This document shows positions 1 to 9,399 of a DNA stretch of 39,319 nucleotides, piece by piece. The notes beneath the pieces are model-generated. The model ran no database searches and had not been told where the DNA came from. It worked only from the letters and a program-made list of their open reading frames with translations. The stretch covers positions 1-39,319 of the forward strand of contig JACRNO010000040.1 in NCBI GenBank assembly GCA_016234855.1, in the 5' to 3' direction. The position numbers were made by a program, and so were the translations under genes. The stretch is from Deltaproteobacteria bacterium (lineage in GTDB: Bacteria; Desulfobacterota; GWC2-55-46). Each line of letters opens with the position of its first letter. Position 1 is the stretch's first letter.

Positions 1-303
1 ACGCGCGCGGTCGTGGAGCTTGCCAAGGACTGGCGCACCGATAAGATACTGCGCCGCCTTGAGGCCCTGCTCGTGGTCGCGGACCTCGAGCATATATTTA
101 TCATATCGGGCAGCGGCGACGTGATAGAGCCTGAGGACGGCATGGCGTGCATCGGCTCAGGCGGGCCTTTCGCGCTTGCGGCCGCAAAGATGCTCCTTCG
201 ACATACGCAAATGGAGGCGCGCCAGATAGCCGAGGAGGCGATACGCACGGCCGCCGAGATATGTATATATACGAACGACCAGGTGACGGTGCTGGAGTTG
301 TAA
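1..303 (+). CDS. hslV: ATP-dependent protease subunit HslV (C-terminal part)
   Basis: The gene is open from base 1, so the N-terminus, including the catalytic threonine, lies outside the window. The visible 100 residues contain the typical HslV C-terminal half: [19 protein letters not shown], then a GSGDVIEP turn, an [12 protein letters not shown] segment and a C-terminal ICIYTND stretch. HslV forms the double-hexamer proteolytic core of the cytoplasmic HslVU (ClpYQ) protease and is fed unfolded substrates by the ATPase HslU, whose gene follows. The two genes are usually almost adjacent; here 411 bp of repeats separate them. Identification is firm because of sequence and the neighbouring hslU. 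Confidence 0.95.
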   Translation, partial: TRAVVELAKDWRTDKILRRLEALLVVADLEHIFIISGSGDVIEPEDGMACIGSGGPFALAAAKMLLRHTQMEARQIAEEAIRTAAEICIYTNDQVTVLEL

Positions 304-418
304 GGCTGCTGAAAAAGCTCCATCTGCTTCGTTGTCTGCGTCGCTCGTCACTGCGGCGTATGAACAAAATACGCCTCATTCCTCGCTCCTAGACGCCTAG
401 CATCTGGAGCTTTTGCAG
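304..418. repeat. Short element with GCTGAAAAAGCTCC inverted ends
   Basis: The left end reads CTGCTGAAAAAGCTCC and the right end GGAGCTTTTGCAG, forming imperfect terminal inverted repeats around about 90 bp of non-coding sequence. Related GTTGCTGAAAAA / TTTTTCAGCAG ends occur at 29285-29676 and 27672-27853. It looks like a non-autonomous miniature element. No gene was found in it. Confidence 0.6.
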
Positions 419-489
419 ACTTCGTCTGCTGGTAATGAATTTGTTTTTTTGTATTGCTCGCCTTTGGCGAGCGGCCAGAGAGCAGCCTG
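415..489 (-). repeat. 75-bp dispersed repeat, copy 1
   Basis: The reverse complement of this stretch matches 29313-29387 over about 75 bp with only a handful of differences. It includes the inner hairpin GCTCGCC-AAA-GGCGAGC and the arms GCAGACT/AGTCTGC. In both places it touches an element with GCTGAAAAA ends. Confidence 0.75.
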
Positions 490-510
490 AAGGAGTCCAT
501 AAGCTTTTAG

Positions 511-635
511 CAGCTCAGGGCTTTAGCCCTGAAGATGGCCGTTGGACGCGGCGCCAAAGGCGCCAAAAGCATAATGTTAGCGCACATGACACAACAATAG
601 CGCACAAGCGGTATCAGGCCTGAAGGCCTGAGCTA
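511..635. repeat. Composite REP-like palindrome pair interrupted by 29-bp units
   Basis: Two palindromes, TCAGGGC-TTTA-GCCCTGA (515-532) and TCAGGCC-TGAA-GGCCTGA (614-631), flank a GTTGGACGCG spacer. The same arrangement, uninterrupted, occurs at 9400-9471. Here copies of a 29-bp hairpin unit sit between GGACGCG and GTATCAGG. Resembles bacterial REP/BIME elements. Confidence 0.75.
559..607 (+). repeat. 29-bp hairpin unit array, locus A (one full degenerate and one partial unit)
   Basis: Unit 559-587 starts GGCGCCAAAA and ends AGCGCACAT; 588-607 is a 20-base partial copy ending AGCGCACAA. A further GGCGCCAAA stub precedes them at 550-558. These are the most diverged copies of the family seen at 12701, 15600 and 22843. 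Confidence 0.7.
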
Positions 636-714
636 CTGCTTTAAGATACAAGGGTGGGCTGTGGTCACCAAAATATCAGCGAACCCTATGTTGCTATTCT
701 TATAAGGATGACAG

Positions 715-2070
715 ATGAAGAATTTTACGCCGAGAGAAATCGTCGCTGAGCTTGATAAATATATCATAGGGCAGGCCCAGGCCAAGCGGGCCGTCGCCAT
801 TGCCTTGCGCAACCGCTGGAGGCGCCAGCAGGTGGCCCCGAGCCTGCGCGACGAGATCTCTCCGAAGAACATCATAATGATAGGGCCGACCGGCGTCGGC
901 AAGACCGAGATATCACGCAGGCTCGCCAAGCTCGCGGAGGCGCCGTTCATAAAGGTGGAGGCAAGCAAGTTCACCGAGGTGGGTTACGTCGGGCGCGACG
1001 TCGAGTCGATAATCAGGGACCTGACCGAGCTTGCGGTCAAGATGCTGAAGGACGAGGAGAAATCGAAGGTGGCGGTGAAGGCGGCCGAGGCCGCCGAAGA
1101 AAGGCTTCTCGACAGTCTTCTGCCGCCGATTTCCATGTCGCCGTATAACCCGGATGAGCAGGACAGGCTCGCCAAAGAGCGCGAGAGCCATAAGGCGACC
1201 CGCGAGAAGCTTCGCGCGCTCCTGCGAGAGGGAAAGCTCGACGACAGGATGATCGACGTCGAGACGACCGAGCAGAAGCTCCCGATACTTGAAATCATGA
1301 CGCCCGGCGGCGGCGAAGAGATGGACATGAACCTCAAGGACATCTTCTCGAACATATTCCCGAAGAAGACCCGTAAGCGCAAGGTTAAGGTGCCGGAGGC
1401 GCGCGTCATCCTGACGCAGGAAGAGGCGCAGCGGCTTATAGACATGGATGCGGTCGTAAAAGCGGCCATCGAGCGCGTCGAGCAGTCCGGGATAGTCTTC
1501 ATAGACGAGATAGACAAGATTGCGGGAAGGCAGTCCGGCAACTCGCCGGACGTTTCGAGGGAGGGGGTGCAGAGGGACCTCCTGCCCATCGTCGAGGGTT
1601 CGACCGTGAATACGAAGTACGGGATGGTCAAGACCGACCACATACTGTTCATAGCATCGGGCGCGTTCCACGTTGCCAAGCCGTCCGATCTTATACCGGA
1701 GTTTCAGGGCAGGTTCCCGATACGCGTGGAGCTTGAATCTCTCAATGAAGGCGACTTCCTGCGGATACTGACCGAGCCGGAAAACGCGCTCCTGAAGCAG
1801 TATAAGGCCCTGCTTGAGACCGAGGGCGTGGACGTATCGTACACCGGCGACGGCGTGGCCGAGATAGCGGCCATAGCCTCGAAGGTCAACGAGAGGATGG
1901 AGAATATCGGCGCAAGGAGGCTGCATACCGTGATGGAGCGGGTCTTCGACGAGGTCTCCTTCGAGGCGCCGGATATGCCCGGCAAGAAAGTGGTCATAGA
2001 CAGGGATTACGTCTCAAAACGGCTTGCCGAGATAGTCAGGGACGAGGACCTGTCGAGGTACATACTGTAG
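715..2070 (+). CDS. hslU: ATP-dependent protease ATPase subunit HslU
   Basis: HslU is the hexameric AAA+ unfoldase that recognises, unfolds and threads proteins into HslV in the cytoplasm. The 451-residue product starts with the characteristic [16 protein letters not shown] segment. It has a Walker A motif GPTGVGKT at residues 57-64, a Walker [11 protein letters not shown] with DEID at 264-267, a long inserted I-domain between them (about residues 110-240) and a sensor-2 [13 protein letters not shown] segment. The C-terminal LSRYIL is the tail that docks into HslV. The ATG at 715 has an AAGGATGA ribosome site. Length is normal for the family. Confidence 0.98.
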   Translation: MKNFTPREIVAELDKYIIGQAQAKRAVAIALRNRWRRQQVAPSLRDEISPKNIIMIGPTGVGKTEISRRLAKLAEAPFIKVEASKFTEVGYVGRDVESIIRDLTELAVKMLKDEEKSKVAVKAAEAAEERLLDSLLPPISMSPYNPDEQDRLAKERESHKATREKLRALLREGKLDDRMIDVETTEQKLPILEIMTPGGGEEMDMNLKDIFSNIFPKKTRKRKVKVPEARVILTQEEAQRLIDMDAVVKAAIERVEQSGIVFIDEIDKIAGRQSGNSPDVSREGVQRDLLPIVEGSTVNTKYGMVKTDHILFIASGAFHVAKPSDLIPEFQGRFPIRVELESLNEGDFLRILTEPENALLKQYKALLETEGVDVSYTGDGVAEIAAIASKVNERMENIGARRLHTVMERVFDEVSFEAPDMPGKKVVIDRDYVSKRLAEIVRDEDLSRYIL

Positions 2071-2102
2071 CATTACGCTCTTTTTCTGCGGGGGGGATGC
2101 CG

Positions 2103-2960
2103 ATGCATAAGAACATCGAGAAGATAAGAACGCTCTTCGAGTCTTTGCCGTATATACGCAAATTCAACAACAAGACGATAGTGATAAAGTACGGCGGCAA
2201 CGCCATGACCGAGGACGGGCTCAAGAGGAGCTTTGCCCGCGACATGGTGCTTATGAAGTACGTCGGCATAAATCCGGTCATCGTCCACGGCGGCGGCCCG
2301 CAGATAGGCGGTCTGCTGAAGCGGCTCGGCAAGGAGACGCGTTTCGTCAAGGGCATACGCGTGACCGACGGCGAGACCATGGACATCGTGGAGATGGTCC
2401 TTGTCGGCAAGGTGAATAAGGAGATAGTCGGCCTGATAAACCTCTACGGCGGCAAGGCCGTGGGCCTCGGAGGCAAGGACGGCGGGCTTATCAAGGCGAA
2501 GAAACTCGTCATGAAAGGCGAGGAGATGGGGCTCGTCGGAGACGTGGAATCAATCGACCCGTCCGTCATAAAGACCCTCGATACGCAGGGTTTCATACCG
2601 GTCATCGCGCCGGTCGGCGCATCAGAGGACGGCTCGACGTATAATATCAACGCCGATACGGTCGCCGGACGGATTGCCACGGCCCTCAAGGCGGAAAAAC
2701 TGATACTCCTTACCGACGTCGCCGGGGTGCTCGATAAGAACAAGAAACTCATCTCGTCCCTGAGCCTTGCCGAGGCGCGCTCCCTTCTGACGAAGAAGGT
2801 CGCGGTCGGCGGGATGATACCTAAGATAAAGTGCTGCATGGAGGCGGTCGCGGGCGGGGTCAACGCCGCGCATATCATAGACGGCAGGGTGGAGCATGCC
2901 GTGCTCCTTGAGGTATTCACCGACGCTGGCGTGGGCACGGTAATCGGCGTGAAGAAGTAG
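2103..2960 (+). CDS. argB: Acetylglutamate kinase
   Basis: Phosphorylates N-acetylglutamate with ATP, the second step of arginine synthesis. The product (285 residues from this start) has the amino-acid-kinase fold signatures [10 protein letters not shown] near the N-terminus, [10 protein letters not shown] for the substrate loop and the GGMIPKI motif near the C-terminus. An ATG two codons upstream (2097) abuts the run of G at 2090-2096, so the ATG at 2103, six bases after that run, is the more likely start. It follows hslU by about 30 bp and is probably co-transcribed with it. The N-terminal helix [18 protein letters not shown] is typical of arginine-sensitive ArgB, so feedback inhibition is possible; that is inference. 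Confidence 0.97.
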   Translation: MHKNIEKIRTLFESLPYIRKFNNKTIVIKYGGNAMTEDGLKRSFARDMVLMKYVGINPVIVHGGGPQIGGLLKRLGKETRFVKGIRVTDGETMDIVEMVLVGKVNKEIVGLINLYGGKAVGLGGKDGGLIKAKKLVMKGEEMGLVGDVESIDPSVIKTLDTQGFIPVIAPVGASEDGSTYNINADTVAGRIATALKAEKLILLTDVAGVLDKNKKLISSLSLAEARSLLTKKVAVGGMIPKIKCCMEAVAGGVNAAHIIDGRVEHAVLLEVFTDAGVGTVIGVKK

Positions 2961-2969
2961 AGGGCGCAA

Positions 2970-3074
2970 CTGTAGCGCAGGGCTTCAGCCCTGCTGTTCT
3001 ACCATGTTTATTTCTGCGCCGCCGGGAGTTTCCTGCCGACGGTATGGGGCCGCGTCAGGAGGAAACTCCTGACG
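2970..3074. repeat. REP-like palindromes between argB and argD
   Basis: GCAGGGC-TTCA-GCCCTGC lies at 2977-2994. A perfect 8-bp hairpin GTCAGGAG-GAAA-CTCCTGAC with a GNRA-type loop lies at 3054-3073. Relatives of both occur at 11484-11620. Confidence 0.7.
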
Positions 3075-3135
3075 TCACAGCAATATGGAACCTGGCAAAA
3101 TCAGGTTATCATCATCAGATGGGAGGCAGACTGAA

Positions 3136-4341
3136 TTGACCAACGCCGAAATCAAGGCCCTTACGGCAAGCCACGTTATGAACACCTATAACCGTTTTCC
3201 GGTCGCCATAGTGCGCGGCGAGGGCAGGCGGGTATGGGACGCGGACAACAGGCAATATCTGGACTTTACATCCGGCCTTGCCGTGTGCAACCTCGGGCAT
3301 TGCCATCCGCGGGTCGTTGCGGCCATAAAGGCGCAGGCGGAGAAGCTCATACACATCTCCAACCTCTATCATATCGGGCCGCAGGCCGAACTGGCCGCGC
3401 TCCTTGTAGCCCACTCGTTCGCCGACAAGGTCTTCTTCTGCAATTCAGGGGCAGAGGCGAACGAGGCGGCCATAAAGCTGGCGCGCAAGTATTTCAACCT
3501 CAAGGGGTCGAACCGCTATCAGATAGTAACGATGGAGAAGTCGTTTCACGGACGGACGCTGGCGGCCCTTGCCGCAACGGGCCAGGGCAAGTACCGGCAG
3601 GGTTTCGAGCCGCTCCTTGAGAAGTTCATCTACGTGCCCTTTAACGACGTATCGGCCGTGCGTAACGCCATAAGCTCGTCTACGGCCGCCGTGATGCTTG
3701 AGCCGATTCAGGGCGAGGGCGGGGTGAACGTGCCGTCGGACGATTATCTCAAAGGCGTCAAGGCGGCCTGTAAAGAGGTCGGCGCGCTGCTTATATACGA
3801 CGAGGTCCAGGTCGGCGTGGGCAGAACGGGCAGACTCTTTGCCTACGAACACAGCGGGGTCGCTCCGGATATAATGACGCTGGCCAAGGGGCTCGCGGGC
3901 GGGGTCGCCATCGGCGCGATGTGCGCCACGGACGAGGTCGCGCAGGCGTTCACGCCCGGCACGCACGCCTCGACCTTCGGGGGCAACCCGCTTGCAACCG
4001 CCGCCGGGCTTGCCGCTGTTCGGACGGTCCTCGAAGACGGCGTGCTTGAGAACTGCCGGAAGATGAGCGAGCATCTGCGCGCAAGGCTCGTTGAGCTGAA
4101 GCAGAGTTTTCCGTTCATCACCGAGGTTCGCGGCAAGGGGCTGATTCTGGCCGCCGAACTCGCGTCCGGGATAAAAGGCGCGGATATCGTAAAGGCTGCG
4201 CTTGATAAGGGGCTGCTTATAAACTGCATAGGCGAGAGCACCCTGCGCTTCATCCCGGCGCTTACGGTGACTGCCGGAGAGGTCGACGAGATGATAGGGA
4301 TATTGAAGGCTGTGCTCGGGGCGGTGGAGAAGAAGGGGTAG
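3136..4341 (+). CDS. argD: Acetylornithine aminotransferase
   Basis: Class III PLP-dependent aminotransferase converting N-acetylglutamate semialdehyde to N-acetylornithine with glutamate as amino donor. Visible motifs are LDFTSGLAVCNLGHCHP, FFCNSGAEANEAAIKLARKY, a KSFHGRTLAALAATGQ segment, IYDEVQVGVGRTG (PLP-ring Asp) and the Schiff-base lysine in LAKGLAGG. The TTG at 3136 has GGGAGG at 3121-3126 and gives the usual MTNAEIK...MNTYNRFP N-terminus. An in-frame ATG at 3085 would add 17 residues but lacks a ribosome site. Many ArgD enzymes also act as succinyl-diaminopimelate aminotransferase; the dapL gene downstream makes that less needed here. Confidence 0.95.
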   Translation: MTNAEIKALTASHVMNTYNRFPVAIVRGEGRRVWDADNRQYLDFTSGLAVCNLGHCHPRVVAAIKAQAEKLIHISNLYHIGPQAELAALLVAHSFADKVFFCNSGAEANEAAIKLARKYFNLKGSNRYQIVTMEKSFHGRTLAALAATGQGKYRQGFEPLLEKFIYVPFNDVSAVRNAISSSTAAVMLEPIQGEGGVNVPSDDYLKGVKAACKEVGALLIYDEVQVGVGRTGRLFAYEHSGVAPDIMTLAKGLAGGVAIGAMCATDEVAQAFTPGTHASTFGGNPLATAAGLAAVRTVLEDGVLENCRKMSEHLRARLVELKQSFPFITEVRGKGLILAAELASGIKGADIVKAALDKGLLINCIGESTLRFIPALTVTAGEVDEMIGILKAVLGAVEKKG

Positions 4342-4343
4342 GG

Positions 4344-4775
4344 TTGTCCCTCTTTTCTAAAGGGCGACAGAGGGGGATTAGCAGTTGGCTGGGCTGGAAG
4401 TAATCTTCCCAATCCCTCTTTAGAAAAGAGGGGGATTTAAACACCATCCCCTTAATCCCCTCCCATAAAGGGATGGGCAATTTAAAAAAAACCTAAGAGA
4501 GGCAGGATATGAAAACCCTCTCCCCTTGTGGGAGGCAACTGTGTTGCCAAGTGGCGCGAAATTCCCCCTCTTTGTAAAGAGGGGGCAGGGGGAGTTAAGT
4601 TGGGCATGCACGAAGCAACAAGCAAGCATTGTGGCTGCAAAGATTAACCCCTCCCGGCCTCCCCTTAAATAAGGGGAGGAGAAAGCCCCCTCTCTCCTTG
4701 TGGGTAGGGAGAGGGGGCGGTAGGATACACCCTCAACCTTAATCCTTTCCCATAAAGGGATGGGAGATTACTTGC
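4344..4775. repeat. Cluster of polypurine/polypyrimidine hairpin repeats between argD and argF
   Basis: This 525-bp gap has no gene. It is packed with variants of one theme, CCCTCTTT-N-AAAGAGGG followed by GGGGATT, for example at 4346-4380, 4409-4440, 4445-4485, 4560-4596, 4645-4722 and 4740-4768. Similar units are at 12686-12779, 22821-22931, 25681-25760, 29500-29541 and 39000-39155. In either strand they would fold into stable hairpins. Confidence 0.75.
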
Positions 4776-4866
4776 TATAACGGGAAGTAGGAAGCGGGAG
4801 GCGGGAGGTGGTAAAGACTTTACCACGCCCCACCTCCATTATCTGAAAAACGGAGAGTCTTACAAA

Positions 4867-5778
4867 ATGCACCTTCTTACGATTAAAGACCTTACGTCTG
4901 ACGCCGCGCAGGGGCTCCTTGGCCGCGCAGCCGCGTTGAAGGCGTGGAAAAAGGCCGGGATACCATATAGCCCGTTCATCGGGCGGACCCTTGGCCTCAT
5001 CTTTGAAAAGGCATCCACGCGCACGCGAGTCTCTTTTGAGGCGGGCATGGCGCAGCTTGGCGGCTCGTCCATCTTCATAAGCCCGAAGGACTCGCAGATG
5101 GGGCGCGGGGAGCCGGTCAGGGACACGGCTCGCGTGCTCTCGCGCTACGTCGACGCGGTGGTAGTGCGCACCTTTGCCCATACCATCGTCGAGGAGTTCG
5201 CGCATTATTCGACCGTGCCCGTTATAAATGGTCTGACAGACACTCATCACCCGTGCCAGGTGCTTGCTGACATCATGACTATTATAGAGAGGAAGGGTGG
5301 TTACAGTGGCGTCAAAGTCTGCTGGATAGGCGACGGCAACAACATGGCCAACTCGTGGATAGAGGCAGCCGCCCTTCTTGGTTTCGACCTTACGCTTGCC
5401 TGCCCGGACGGCCACAGGCCTGACCCGGACTTTTTCAAGAGGGCGACCGAGGGCGCGAGCTCGAAGATAAAGGTGGTCACCGACCCGGCCGAGGCCGCTA
5501 CAGGCGCGGACGTGCTCAATACCGACGTCTGGGCCTCGATGGGGCAGGAGGCCGAGGCCGCGCTCCGCAAGGCCGCGTTTGCCGGATATCAGATAAACAG
5601 GCGGATGCTCTCGCTTGCGAACAAAGATGCGATAGTCCTGCATTGTCTTCCGGCCCACAGGGATGAAGAGATAACCGGCGAGGTCATGGAAGGCGCGCAG
5701 TCCGTGATATGGGACCAGGCCGAGAACCGACTCCACATACAGAAGGCTATAATCGAGATGCTGCTTACGTCCTGTTGA
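4867..5778 (+). CDS. argF: Ornithine carbamoyltransferase
   Basis: Forms citrulline from ornithine and carbamoyl phosphate in the cytoplasm. The 303-residue product shows the carbamoyl-phosphate loop STRTR at residues 50-54, HPCQ at 128-131, the ornithine-side segment WIGDGNNMANSWIEAA and the HCLPAHR motif beginning at 259, all diagnostic of anabolic OTCase. The ATG start has GGAGAG about 12 bases upstream. The gene is separated from argD by the repeat cluster, so it may have its own promoter, although none is obvious. Confidence 0.97.
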   Translation: MHLLTIKDLTSDAAQGLLGRAAALKAWKKAGIPYSPFIGRTLGLIFEKASTRTRVSFEAGMAQLGGSSIFISPKDSQMGRGEPVRDTARVLSRYVDAVVVRTFAHTIVEEFAHYSTVPVINGLTDTHHPCQVLADIMTIIERKGGYSGVKVCWIGDGNNMANSWIEAAALLGFDLTLACPDGHRPDPDFFKRATEGASSKIKVVTDPAEAATGADVLNTDVWASMGQEAEAALRKAAFAGYQINRRMLSLANKDAIVLHCLPAHRDEEITGEVMEGAQSVIWDQAENRLHIQKAIIEMLLTSC

Positions 5779-5901
5779 GACGGGTTGTGATTCCGTTTCC
5801 AAATGCCTTGCAGACTATGGGCTGACAGGTTGTATCGTGGCGGTTCGCCCGGGGCTTAATTACTTTACGGATATTATCGTTCAATGGAGGGGTTGAGAAA
5901 A

Positions 5902-7140
5902 ATGGCGAAAGAAATCAAGCGCGTGGTACTGGCGTATTCCGGCGGTCTGGATACGTCCGTCATCATCAAGTGGCTCATCGAGCGTTACGAATGCGAGGTC
6001 ATAGCATTCTCGGCGGATATCGGTCAGGGCGCGGAGCTGACCGGGCTTAAAGAAAAGGCGATAAATACGGGCGCAAAAAAACTCTTCATAAAAGACCTGA
6101 GGGAGGAGTTTACGGCCGACTTCGTCTTCCCGATGCTCAGGGCCTCGGCCGTGTACGAGGGCACGTATCTTCTCGGCACATCCATTGCGCGTCCGCTCAT
6201 AGCCAAGGTGCAGATGGAGATAGCGCGGGCAGAGAAGGCGGACGCAGTCTCTCACGGCGCCACGGGCAAGGGCAACGATCAGGTCAGGTTCGAGCTTACG
6301 TATTATTCGATAGACCCGCACATCAAGGTTATCGCGCCGTGGCGGGAGTGGGATATGAAGGGCAGGGCCGACCTCATCAAGTATGCCAAACTTCACGGGA
6401 TACCCGTGCCGGTAACCAAGGCCAAGCCTTACAGCTCGGATAGGAACCTCTTCCACATAAGTTTCGAGGGCGGCATACTCGAAGACCCGTGGGCTGAGCC
6501 GCCCGCGAATATGTACGTCTTGTCAAGGTCTCCTGAGCAGGCGCCTGCAAGGCCGCGTTACGTTGAGATAGGCTTTGAAGCCGGTAATCCTGTTTCCATC
6601 GACGGTAAAAAGCTCTCGCCGGCCAGATTGCTCGCAAGGCTCAACGAACTTGGCGGAGAGCACGGCATCGGCAGGGTGGATATGGTAGAGAGCAGATACG
6701 TGGGCATGAAGTCCCGCGGAGTCTACGAGACCCCGGGCGGCACCATACTGCACGGAGCGCGCAGGGCCGTTGAGTCGCTTACGATGGACAGGGAACTGAT
6801 GCACCTGCGCGACGGACTATCTCAGCGCTATGCCGAGCTTGTATACAACGGGTACTGGTATTCGCCGGAAAGGCTCGCGCTCCAGACGCTCATCGACCAT
6901 GCGACCTCCGGGGTGACCGGGGTTGCGCGGATGAAGCTCTACAAGGGCTGTGCCACGGTCGCAGGCAGGAAGGCCGTTGAGTCGCTATATCACCCGGACT
7001 TCGCCACCTTTGAAGAGGACACGGTCTATGACCAGAAGGACGCGGAGGGGTTCATAAAGATAAACGCGCTGCGTTTGAAGATAAAGGCGATGATGGATAA
7101 GGCGGCTGGGAAGGGGTTGAAAAAGGGCGTAAAAAAATAA
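5902..7140 (+). CDS. argG: Argininosuccinate synthase
   Basis: ATP-dependent ligation of citrulline and aspartate. The 412-residue product begins [19 protein letters not shown], an N-type pyrophosphatase P-loop (SGGLDTS at 13-19), and continues with [24 protein letters not shown] and the C-terminal [14 protein letters not shown] segment. An upstream ATG at 5884 is in frame, but GGAGGGG at 5886-5892 is clearly the ribosome site for the ATG at 5902. In many deltaproteobacterial arg clusters argH follows argG; here an unrelated hydrolase-family gene does. Confidence 0.97.
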   Translation: MAKEIKRVVLAYSGGLDTSVIIKWLIERYECEVIAFSADIGQGAELTGLKEKAINTGAKKLFIKDLREEFTADFVFPMLRASAVYEGTYLLGTSIARPLIAKVQMEIARAEKADAVSHGATGKGNDQVRFELTYYSIDPHIKVIAPWREWDMKGRADLIKYAKLHGIPVPVTKAKPYSSDRNLFHISFEGGILEDPWAEPPANMYVLSRSPEQAPARPRYVEIGFEAGNPVSIDGKKLSPARLLARLNELGGEHGIGRVDMVESRYVGMKSRGVYETPGGTILHGARRAVESLTMDRELMHLRDGLSQRYAELVYNGYWYSPERLALQTLIDHATSGVTGVARMKLYKGCATVAGRKAVESLYHPDFATFEEDTVYDQKDAEGFIKINALRLKIKAMMDKAAGKGLKKGVKK

Positions 7141-7193
7141 GAAGGCAAGGCCTGTCTGTCATACATCCCTGATGAGCAAAAGGAGCGTAAGCG

Positions 7194-7958
7194 TTGAGAT
7201 ATTGTCGCTTTTTGCGTGAAGGTGTGGCTGTTTGGGGTATAATAGAGGACGGATACTGTCATGAATTGGACGCAGCTCCTTATGACGGCGGTAGAAAAAA
7301 GAGTGGCAAATATGCCTTGAATGATGTTAAGATTCTTGCCCCTGTGACGCCGACGAAGATTGTGGCCATAGGATTGAACTACAAGGCGCATGCCGCTGAA
7401 TTCGGCAAGCCCCTGCCCGAGACGCCGCTCATCTTCATTAAGCCGTCAACGGCAATAATAGGCCCGAATGACGCCATAGTATATCCGTCGCACATGTCTC
7501 ACCGGGTGGATTACGAGGGCGAGCTTGCCGTTGTAATAGGCAAGCTGACAAAGGACGTGACAAGGGACAACGCGCCGGGCTGCATATTGGGATATACTTG
7601 TATAAACGACGTAACGGCGCGCGATCTGCAGGGCAAGGACGGACAGTTTACAAGGGCAAAGGGGTTCGACACATTCGCGCCCATCGGCCCGTGGATAGAG
7701 ACGGCGCTGGACCCGCAAGCACTTCGCATTGAAACCTTTTTAAACGGCGAAAAGAGACAGGACACCTCGACGAGCGACATGATATTCGGGGTCTATGAGG
7801 CTGTCAGCTTCGTCTCGCAGGTAATGACCCTCCTGCCGGGCGACGTCATAGCCACCGGAACGCCGCCGGGCGTGGGCAAGATGAAGCCGGGCGATAAGGT
7901 CGAGGTCGTGATAGAAGGCATCGGAAGGCTTGCCAATACCGTGGTGGGCCGCAGTTAA
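7194..7958 (+). CDS. Fumarylacetoacetate hydrolase family protein
   Basis: The 254-residue product belongs to the FAH superfamily, metal-dependent enzymes that hydrolyse or isomerise beta-diketo or acylpyruvate-type compounds. The core shows [16 protein letters not shown], the metal ligands E108 and E110 in [13 protein letters not shown] and D139 in NDVTARDLQ, and the C-terminal [19 protein letters not shown] signature. A short N-terminal domain (about 1-55) precedes it. The start is TTG with AGGAG eight bases upstream. The substrate cannot be told from sequence; acylpyruvase and oxaloacetate decarboxylase/tautomerase activities are known in this family. A terminator follows. Confidence 0.88.
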   Translation: MRYCRFLREGVAVWGIIEDGYCHELDAAPYDGGRKKSGKYALNDVKILAPVTPTKIVAIGLNYKAHAAEFGKPLPETPLIFIKPSTAIIGPNDAIVYPSHMSHRVDYEGELAVVIGKLTKDVTRDNAPGCILGYTCINDVTARDLQGKDGQFTRAKGFDTFAPIGPWIETALDPQALRIETFLNGEKRQDTSTSDMIFGVYEAVSFVSQVMTLLPGDVIATGTPPGVGKMKPGDKVEVVIEGIGRLANTVVGRS

Positions 7959-8056
7959 CTTTCTTCTCTGGAAATCAGCGGATACCTGGAAAATAAGCGT
8001 TGGATTACGCGGCGTTCGGCCTATCTCCCAGGCCGCGTTAATACCTTGTGCTATGC

Positions 8057-8076
8057 CCGCGCAAGCGCGGTTTTTT
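8057..8076 (+). terminator. Rho-independent terminator after the FAH-family gene
   Basis: CCGCG-CAAG-CGCGG hairpin at 8057-8070 followed by six T. It closes the transcript that may start at hslU or argF. Confidence 0.8.
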
Positions 8077-8125
8077 GTGAAGCGACAAAGCGTTATATGG
8101 AAGGTCAACATCAAGGAGGTTATAG

Positions 8126-9361
8126 ATGCCGGGGGATTACATACAGGGGCTTTTTGCCGGAAGGATAGGCGGTGACGGGTTCGGCAAAGGGACGAAGATA
8201 TACAAGTTCGAGAAGATAAAGAGGGCGAAGGCCGAGGCGAAGAAGACCAACCCCGGCGTTGAGCTCTTTGACTTCGGGGTCGGCGAACCCGACGAGATGG
8301 CATTCCCCCCTGTGGTAGAGGTGCTCAAGCTCGAGGCTGCGAAACCGGAGAACAGAGGGTATTCCGACAACGGCATACTGGAGCTTAAAGAGGCGGCCGC
8401 CCGTTACCTTGAGAAGGTCTACGGCGTGACCGGCATAGACCCTGCCACCGAGGTCATGCATTCCATCGGGTCCAAGCCCGCCCTTGCCATGATACCGGAG
8501 GCGTTTATCAACCCGGGCGACGCGGCCTTGATGACGGTGCCGGGATACCCCATCATGGGCACGCATACCGAGTGGAACGGCGGGCGCGTGGTGAGGCTCC
8601 CCCTTACCGAGGAGAACGGCTTTCTGCCCGACCTCAAGGCGATAGACCATGCCGACCTGAAGGCGGCCAAGCTCCTCTATATAAACTATCCGAACAACCC
8701 GACTGGCGCGGCGGCAACCGAGGATTTTTTCCGTGAGGTCGTCGCCTTTGCCATGAAGAACAGGCTCGTCGTCGTGCACGACGCCGCGTATGCCGCGCTC
8801 TCGTTCGAGGCCAGGCCCTTGAGTTTCCTCTCCGTGCCCGGGGCAAAGGACGTGGGCATAGAGTTGCACTCCTTTTCAAAGGCCTTTAACATGACGGGCT
8901 GGAGGCTCGCCTTTGCCGTGGGCAACGCAAAGGTCATCAGCGCGTTCGGCCACGTAAAGGACAACTACGACTCGGGCCAGTTTATCGCCATACAGAAGGC
9001 CGGCGTATACGCCCTCGACCATGCGGAGATAACCGAGAAGATTTCGGGCAAGTACAAGCGCAGGTTGAAGCTCATGGTCGACGCCCTGACTGCCTGCGGC
9101 TTTACTGCGGTCATGCCCAAGGGGTCGTTCTATCTCTACGTGAAGGCGCCGAAGCGCGCAAAGGGCACTATTAAATTCGCGTCCGCCGAAGAGGTCTCCG
9201 AGTACCTCATAACAGAGGCGCAGATATCCACCGTGCCGTGGGATGACGCGGGTAGTTATCTCAGGTTCTCGGCCACCTTTGTTGCAAAGGACAAGGAAGA
9301 CGAGTTCAGGATAATCGAGGAGATGAAAAAGAGGCTCCGCTCACTCGACCTGGAGTTCTGA
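8126..9361 (+). CDS. dapL: LL-diaminopimelate aminotransferase
   Basis: Fold-type I PLP aminotransferase that makes LL-diaminopimelate from tetrahydrodipicolinate in one step, for lysine and peptidoglycan. The 411-residue product opens with a substrate-loop region GLFAGRI, then FDFGVGEPDEM, RGYSDNGILELKEAAARYL, LYINYPNNPTGA (PLP-contact Asn) and the Schiff-base lysine K252 in HSFSKAFNMTGWR. The ATG has AAGGAGG seven bases upstream. Other class I aminotransferases share many of these motifs, but the GFGKGTKIYKFEKIKRAK N-terminus and length fit DapL-type enzymes of deltaproteobacteria. Confidence 0.85.
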   Translation: MPGDYIQGLFAGRIGGDGFGKGTKIYKFEKIKRAKAEAKKTNPGVELFDFGVGEPDEMAFPPVVEVLKLEAAKPENRGYSDNGILELKEAAARYLEKVYGVTGIDPATEVMHSIGSKPALAMIPEAFINPGDAALMTVPGYPIMGTHTEWNGGRVVRLPLTEENGFLPDLKAIDHADLKAAKLLYINYPNNPTGAAATEDFFREVVAFAMKNRLVVVHDAAYAALSFEARPLSFLSVPGAKDVGIELHSFSKAFNMTGWRLAFAVGNAKVISAFGHVKDNYDSGQFIAIQKAGVYALDHAEITEKISGKYKRRLKLMVDALTACGFTAVMPKGSFYLYVKAPKRAKGTIKFASAEEVSEYLITEAQISTVPWDDAGSYLRFSATFVAKDKEDEFRIIEEMKKRLRSLDLEF

Positions 9362-9399
9362 GCAGGCGTGGTCATTGCGAATTAAGACCCCGGTCTTTT

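Noticed and set aside
435-623. Short reading frame in the hslV-hslU gap
   Set aside because: Made entirely of repeat sequence with no ribosome site or conserved character.
913-1926. Long minus-strand reading frame opposite hslU
   Set aside because: Mirror of a GC-rich coding sequence; low-complexity composition and no recognisable domain, while the plus strand is a certain hslU.
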